DNA of 64,000 bases from Musa acuminata AAA Group. Its lineage: Eukaryota; Streptophyta; Magnoliopsida; Zingiberales; Musaceae. Below the pieces are notes generated by a model that saw only the letters and a program-made list of their open reading frames with translations, was not told where the DNA came from and searched no databases. Positions 59,284 to 64,000 of the stretch are shown one piece after another. Positions within the stretch are counted from its first letter, which is position 1; each line of letters starts with the position of its first letter. Location: positions 33,390,501 through 33,454,500 of the forward strand of contig NC_088340.1 of NCBI RefSeq assembly GCF_036884655.1, in the 5' to 3' direction. The position numbers and the translations under genes are program-made.

Positions 59284-59874
59284 TCATGTATGTATTGGTG
59301 TTGCTATGTTGGTAGTGGCGGAACTACGTAACTTCCTTTTCTCCACGTAGCTCGGAGAGGCAGCTCCAAGTGATTCCTGTATCTTGGCATCGGAAACCCT
59401 GGATTGAGACCCCGCATCTAAGTCCTTCGGAGGGCTCTTTCTATGATGTGCTTGAGCTTTCACTATTTCAATAATTTGCTCCATAGAATGCTTACCCCAA
59501 ACAAGAGGCGCTTGATCCTCCGGAACTTGCTCGAGGATATATTTGCACAACGAAGGCCAAGATTTGAAAAAGGAAAGGTTTAGCTGCGTGTCTGCAAATT
59601 CAGGGAAGATCCTTCTGAAGGTCAGGGGCGTACTTCCTCTTTGTACACCTACCTTTAACAGAATTCCTGCTTGAAAATAGGCTCCTTTTTCGACGTGTCC
59701 CCCAGTAGCAACAATAAGAGTCGACGCTTCGAACCTTTCATTGATTCTTTGAAAAATGACTCCTTTATCCACTTTAATCCTTTCAGCAGTATCATCTGCT
59801 CTGAAAAGCGTAAGAAGCATGTATTTTCGGAGATTGTTGCTACGTTTTGTTACCGTACCTTTATTTACGACCAT
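59284..59874 (-). CDS. possible HUH endonuclease-like N-terminal domain of a Rep protein
   Basis: An intact 196-codon ORF. Its size, position directly before the helicase ORF and three spaced segments fit a Rep nickase domain: motif I-like KYMLLTLFRAD (18-27), a motif II-like GAYFQAGILLK (64-74) where Rep proteins usually have His-x-Gln or His-x-His, and a motif III-like WPSLCKYILEQ (106-116) with a candidate catalytic Tyr. The missing His and the Glu in place of the usual Lys after the Tyr mean nicking activity is doubtful. The C-terminal 60 residues (HHRKSPPKDLDAGSQSR...) are a charged linker. Start at 59874 is the first Met. Assignment leans heavily on the neighbouring helicase; alone it would be hypothetical. 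Confidence 0.4.
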   Translation of the reverse strand: MVVNKGTVTKRSNNLRKYMLLTLFRADDTAERIKVDKGVIFQRINERFEASTLIVATGGHVEKGAYFQAGILLKVGVQRGSTPLTFRRIFPEFADTQLNLSFFKSWPSLCKYILEQVPEDQAPLVWGKHSMEQIIEIVKAQAHHRKSPPKDLDAGSQSRVSDAKIQESLGAASPSYVEKRKLRSSATTNIATPIHT

Positions 59875-60357
59875 GGGACGCTATCGAGACTTATATTAGA
59901 GCTCTAGCCTAACAAAAAAGGGGCATTTTGATGTTTGAGAGGGGGCTTTCCCCTCAAAAGTAATGGGAATGTAAATATAGAAAAAACTTAAGCATTTGAC
60001 CCGTAGCCGCGCCTACTAGGAACTGAGTGGCAGCTTGGCAAAAAGCATAATACTCGATGTTTACATGGATGGAATTAGAGTATTTAAAAGAAGCTAAGTC
60101 AATGAACCCTATCTTGACTTACTAAACGAAAAAGCCCACCGATTGCCCGAGAGACTATAGAGTCAGCTCGAAGTCGGTTACTAGGAGTAAGCCCAAAGTT
60201 ATGAGTAAGCCCTAAGTTATTAGGAAGCCTACCGATTGCCCGCATCTAGACTAAACCAATACAACCGATTGCCCGCATTCCCACCGATTGTCCTCAGTCA
60301 GTTACTAGGCTAGGGTAGGCTGGTTTCATTCTTTGACTCGGGTAGTTGACTGACTTT

Positions 60358-60427
60358 GTGGGGTAGACTTGTGGAATAAAAGGAAGAAAATAGTGGGGTA
60401 GATTTGTGGAATAAAAGGAAGAAAATC
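60358..60427. repeat. 35-bp tandem duplication
   Basis: GTGGGGTAGACTTGTGGAAT... at 60358-60392 is repeated at 60393-60427 with two differences (C/T inside, A/C at the last base). Confidence 0.9.
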
Positions 60428-60619
60428 ATCAAAACAAGAAAATCCAAGAGGCAAGCTAACCTTAGCAACGTAGCTAGTAGACAAAGGCAAGGGAGACAAT
60501 AAGGCTCATCAAGAAGAGGTAGACTCTGAAGCACTAAATTCTTTAATTCAATAGTAATAGAACTATCATACCTAGCTAAATCCCCTTATTATGTTTCTTA
60601 ACTAGCAGTTCCGTTATTG

Positions 60620-60713
60620 TACTCATTGGTTTCATTCTCACTTTTGTAGTGACTTCTGGCTTTCCCTACTCATTGGTTTCATTCTCACTTTTGTAGTGAC
60701 TTCTGGCTTTCCC
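60620..60713. repeat. 47-bp tandem duplication
   Basis: TACTCATTGGTTTCATTCTC... at 60620-60666 is repeated identically at 60667-60713, with the start of a third copy (TACTCAT) after it. Confidence 0.95.
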
Positions 60714-62248
60714 TACTCATGAGTTGAATTCTAACTTTTCAATTAAGAGAACTATAAGCACTAGGTCAGCTACCCTATCTACTATACCTAATAAATCCTC
60801 TGATTCTTCTTACCTTAACTATACTTTGCAACTGAAACAATAACTGAACTTTCAAACAACAACTTATCTTAGCGCAGAGGAAGGAAAACAGTAGTAGGTT
60901 GTCTCTTACTTTACTACTTGAGAGAAAGAGTACTAGGCGAAGTGTTACCGATTCCATCTACCACTCCTCTGGCTCCTAATACTGATTAAACAGGACCACT
61001 ACTAGGGCTTTAACGCCAATAACTCCACGCTACTCATTGACTTAGTGCTTCAGTCAACAAAGAATTAAACAAGCCCAGCAGCTGGCAACCGGAATAGCAA
61101 ACAGTCAATATATTCTAACTAGTTGTTCCGAGTCCTAATTCCAAGGCTAAAGGTAAAGGGTCGCTAGTGTTCATCCATCGTCCTTGTTTGCTACTCTGGA
61201 ATAAGAAGCCAAGGTAAGCACAACGGTAAGTGATTCAGTGTCCAAGTCTCCATTTTTCTGTCTTCTTGCTTTGTCCAACAAATGCATTGATGCCTATCAT
61301 CTTTGCTTTGCCCTCTAGCTCTGCGACTGGAAACACTAACCTTTTGCCGCACTGAGTCTTGTTTCAGATAGGCACTCCGACCGACCTTGTTTCTTCCCCT
61401 GCTCCTGCTAATAGAGAAAAGTAACTGACTTTAACTATAACAGAAGTATAAGTAAGCGAGGTGTGGTCCAAGCATTAAAGTAACGTGAGTTCGGGCAAGA
61501 CTCACAAGTAACGGGAAGGGAGATGACATTCCAATAAATATTGATATATATATGCACGCACAAGAGATAGATCCAATTATTGATTTGTTGCCCTTTGATT
61601 ATAGCCACCAACTGTAGGATAAGAAACAGGATCTAAAGCAGTGCGCAAGTCGGCAGCAGAATTGCCTGTTCGAAAGTTATCTACGAGAGAATATGCGGTG
61701 CTAGGGAAGTTTAGTTCCCTCATTTTAGTTGACCGCGCGGAAGCTGTGAGGGCCGACTACACTCCTAATGCGCAAGTATAAGATTCTAAAGTCAAAGATT
61801 CTATTAATTATGAAGTAGATAGTACGTACTGTTGAGTTAAGTTCGCCCAGTTCTGTGCTTAGATCTATATAAACAATGTGCTCTGAAATCCAATTCTATT
61901 CTAAACTTCAGGGATATAGGTCGACAAAAGAAGGAGCTTTATCCTTATCCAAATCTATGCCAATTGCAAAAGATGTATCAAATTTGGATTAACTTTAAGT
62001 CGAGTGAGGGGAGGCAGAAAGTACTTATTTTGAAGCTAACTCTTTAGTGACCTATTTCTTTATCAAATGAAACAATAACTACATCACAAGGAGCGGAAGC
62101 GGGACAAGCTGTTGAGTGTTTCATAAGTTCCTATGGTGCAACTCCTGAATGGAAATTGGACTCCGCTTGGCCGTCCCTAATTACTTATTCATTTCGAACT
62201 CCTTTAGCCACCGAGTCTGCATTCGATCTATGCCACTTTGGCGACTAT

Positions 62249-63559
62249 AAAATTAATATAATAAAAAAAATTATTTTAGAATATCCTATAAATAAATAAA
62301 ATTTTTATTATAATTCATATCTCATAAGCCTAATATCCCAAGCATAATCATAATAATCATCAAATATTAATCAATATAAAGAAAAACTCATATGATAACT
62401 GTAATAATAAATCATGTCCTTGTATGAAAAATAATTATTATTTTATAATTTTAAATATATATTGAAATAATCATATAAGTATCCAAAAATAATAATTAAA
62501 TTTTAACTATCACATATAAAATTTTATTATTATGGTTCAGAGATTTGGGCTAATCATTTATCCAATTAGACTTATCAAAATTAAAGTTGATCAAAGTAAA
62601 ACAAAAAAAAAATCAAAATTTAACTTTCTTTAAATTCAATTAAAACTTGATTTATCAAATCTAAATCCAATCAAGCAATCAAAATACAATCATGATAAAG
62701 TCCGATCAAAATATGATTAAAATAAATTGAAATAGTTTATTTATAATTAAGGACATAAGTCATAAAATTTTTAATTTCTAAGGAGTAAAACTATAATTTT
62801 TCTTGGGATAAATAATGAAAATTTTTAATTTCTTAAGGTCATAATTAGAAAGTAAATCTAAAGACATAGATTAGATTTTTTTAGGGGTAAAAATGTTCTA
62901 TTAGTTAAAAAGTAAAGAAACCCTAAAACTCTCAACTGTCGTTATCGTATTCCACCATGCCCACATGTACGTGTCTCGTCAATGGTGCATAGTGTGCATC
63001 GCTTGTGATTATCATGGTATCACCCACATCGTCACCCATTGTGGAGTCATCGCTTATAGTGGGTTAGCGATACAACCCACCAACCATTGTTGTCGTTTTC
63101 TTTTTTATTGTTCAACCAATAGGAATCATGACTTATGAGGTCTAATTGACGTTGACTGAAACTAGCAAATGTCACATCAGTAGTCATCGCAAGCAACAAC
63201 ACTGTTGCTGTAGCCGCCTGCAACAAAGGTCGACCACCGCAAGATTGTTACACCCCACGGTGCTTCTGTTGTGTTTGTAGCTATTGCCCATGACTAGACT
63301 GGTGACCACCACCCTCAACAATTTTATCATTGATAGATAGCCATCGAAAAGTGGTCCATCGATCAAATACCATGAACCTTGCATCACTCGCAAATAAATG
63401 ATAGGATGGACTAGATTGAAAGCAGATCGACAATATAAATAAATCGTTCAAGCATCGTAAATCAAAATCAGATAACACCTTTTTGCAAGTAAAGGGTACT
63501 AATAAACAAATCTAAATATAAAATGAATCTAAAATATTTTTAAGATATAAAGTATTTGA
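62249..63559. other. AT-rich DNA with a less AT-rich island, no gene recognised
   Basis: 62249-62930 is AT-rich and stop-filled. 62940-63420 is more balanced, with two overlapping minus ORFs of 65-69 codons of no recognised identity. Confidence 0.5.
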
Positions 63560-64000
63560 TTTCAAAACATGGTTCCAAGCATAAAAATCATGATTATGCT
63601 ATTATATGAATAATTTTAATATTAAAAAATAAAATCAAATAATAGTAGATCAAATATATGATGCATACTTTTTTATGCTACTCAAAAAGCTTTTATCTAA
63701 TCTATAGGTGCACCATCATCGAATCTGAAAGCTATAATGATGTCGATCGGTAAAAAAAAAAAGCTAGACTCGTTTTCTCCTATCTTTCTATTATTCATAA
63801 GATCACTATGAGTGACGAATTAAAGACAAAGAAAAAATAACAAAGTTGTTTCGAGATCTTATCTTTTTATAAAAGATATCTAATCTCTCGATAACTAATT
63901 TGATTGTTTTATCCTTATGTAACCTATCAATATCTTTTTTTTTATATATATATAGACAAGAGTAGAGTCTCATCTTATCTTCTAAGAAATTCTATAATAA
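63560..64000 (-). repeat. LTR-like copy 3, running off the window
   Basis: Resembles 51220-51736 and 52118-52505 (ATGATGCATACT, GTGCACCATCATCGAATCTG, CTAGACTCG...CTCCTATCTTTC, AAGATCACTATGA, and a TATATATATAGACAAGAG TATA region). It could be the 5' LTR of the decayed minus-strand Copia whose body begins at 52506. Confidence 0.45.

Larger units (their letters stand above)
56620..62248. other. 5.6-kb foreign block, probably organellar (mitochondrial-type) or plasmid DNA
   Basis: Composition changes sharply at both ends, from very AT-rich to roughly balanced: left at about 56620 (...TTTTATAAG|TTACTGCCGC), right at about 62248 (TTTGGCGACTAT|AAAATTAAT). Inside are two long ORFs (57843-59273, 59284-59874) and otherwise short ORFs with the patchwork look of plant mitochondrial intergenic DNA. 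Short motifs such as CCACCGATTGCCCG and GCCCGCATCTAG recur several times. No standard mitochondrial gene, tRNA or rRNA was recognised, so the origin is inference. A linear or circular mitochondrial plasmid is an alternative. 59875-62248 holds no recognised gene. Confidence 0.55.

Noticed and set aside
57843..59874. Calling the Rep-like pair an endogenous geminivirus
   Set aside because: The recognisable geminivirus Rep signatures are not intact, no coat or movement protein ORF is seen nearby, and the C-terminal extension does not fit. A plasmid or other CRESS-type origin is equally possible.
61560..61730. 48-codon minus ORF (61724-61579) in the foreign block
   Set aside because: Clean start and stop but too short and unrecognised; could be a chance ORF.
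1..64000. CRISPR arrays, bacterial operons, tRNA or rRNA genes
   Set aside because: No spacer-repeat pattern, no operon layout, and no tRNA arm pattern or rRNA segment was seen; the regular 60-bp repeat is a retrotransposon tandem array without spacers.

Overview
This is a plant nuclear window. The protein genes carry spliceosomal introns, the receptor kinases are plant-type, and the intergenic space is full of nested LTR retrotransposons. A commelinid monocot, possibly a banana-like Zingiberales species, is my best guess. The reasons are a very GC-rich single-exon kinase gene beside AT-richer multi-exon genes, and large Tat-type Gypsy and Copia elements. Species cannot be fixed from the sequence alone.

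Layout: 1-1779 (-) is the N-terminal two thirds of a BAM3-type LRR receptor kinase, cut by the window edge. 6596-8953 (+) is a single-exon CRINKLY4-related receptor kinase (CCR4 type). 9.8-29.5 kb is a nested retrotransposon block. It holds a decayed Tat-type Gypsy (+), an LTR fragment, a decayed Copia (-), and, inside that Copia's 5' LTR, a young complete 10.2-kb Tat-lineage Gypsy (15877-26119). The young element has a 5-bp target-site duplication, 626-bp LTRs differing at four sites, a gag-pol ORF on the minus strand, an antisense gene on the plus strand and a 60-bp tandem array. 30550-31291 (+) is a small plastid-type DnaJ8 gene with a GC-AG intron. 32540-38780 (+) is a 12-exon SR45 splicing factor gene with a perfect 86-bp palindrome in one intron. 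39620-47917 (-) is a 12-exon T-complex-11 domain gene. From about 51.2 kb to the end is very AT-rich DNA made of a heavily decayed Copia-like element, interrupted at about 56620-62248 by a compositionally different block that looks like organellar (mitochondrial-type) DNA.

The most unusual content is in that foreign block. Two adjacent long minus-strand ORFs together have the layout of a CRESS-DNA plasmid/virus-type Rep protein: a possible HUH-like domain (59284-59874) and a superfamily 3 helicase-like domain (57843-59273). They are out of frame with each other, have unusual catalytic motifs, and the helicase ORF has a long C-terminal extension I do not recognise. The second notable system is the young Gypsy element's antisense transcription unit, which has its own TATA box, two introns and poly(A) signal and lies just downstream of the 60-bp array.

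The host genes are ordinary single-copy housekeeping or signalling genes with no evident functional link. BAM3 and CCR4 types act in peptide or epidermal signalling at the plasma membrane, DnaJ8 in plastids, SR45 in nuclear splicing, and the TCP11 protein is poorly understood.
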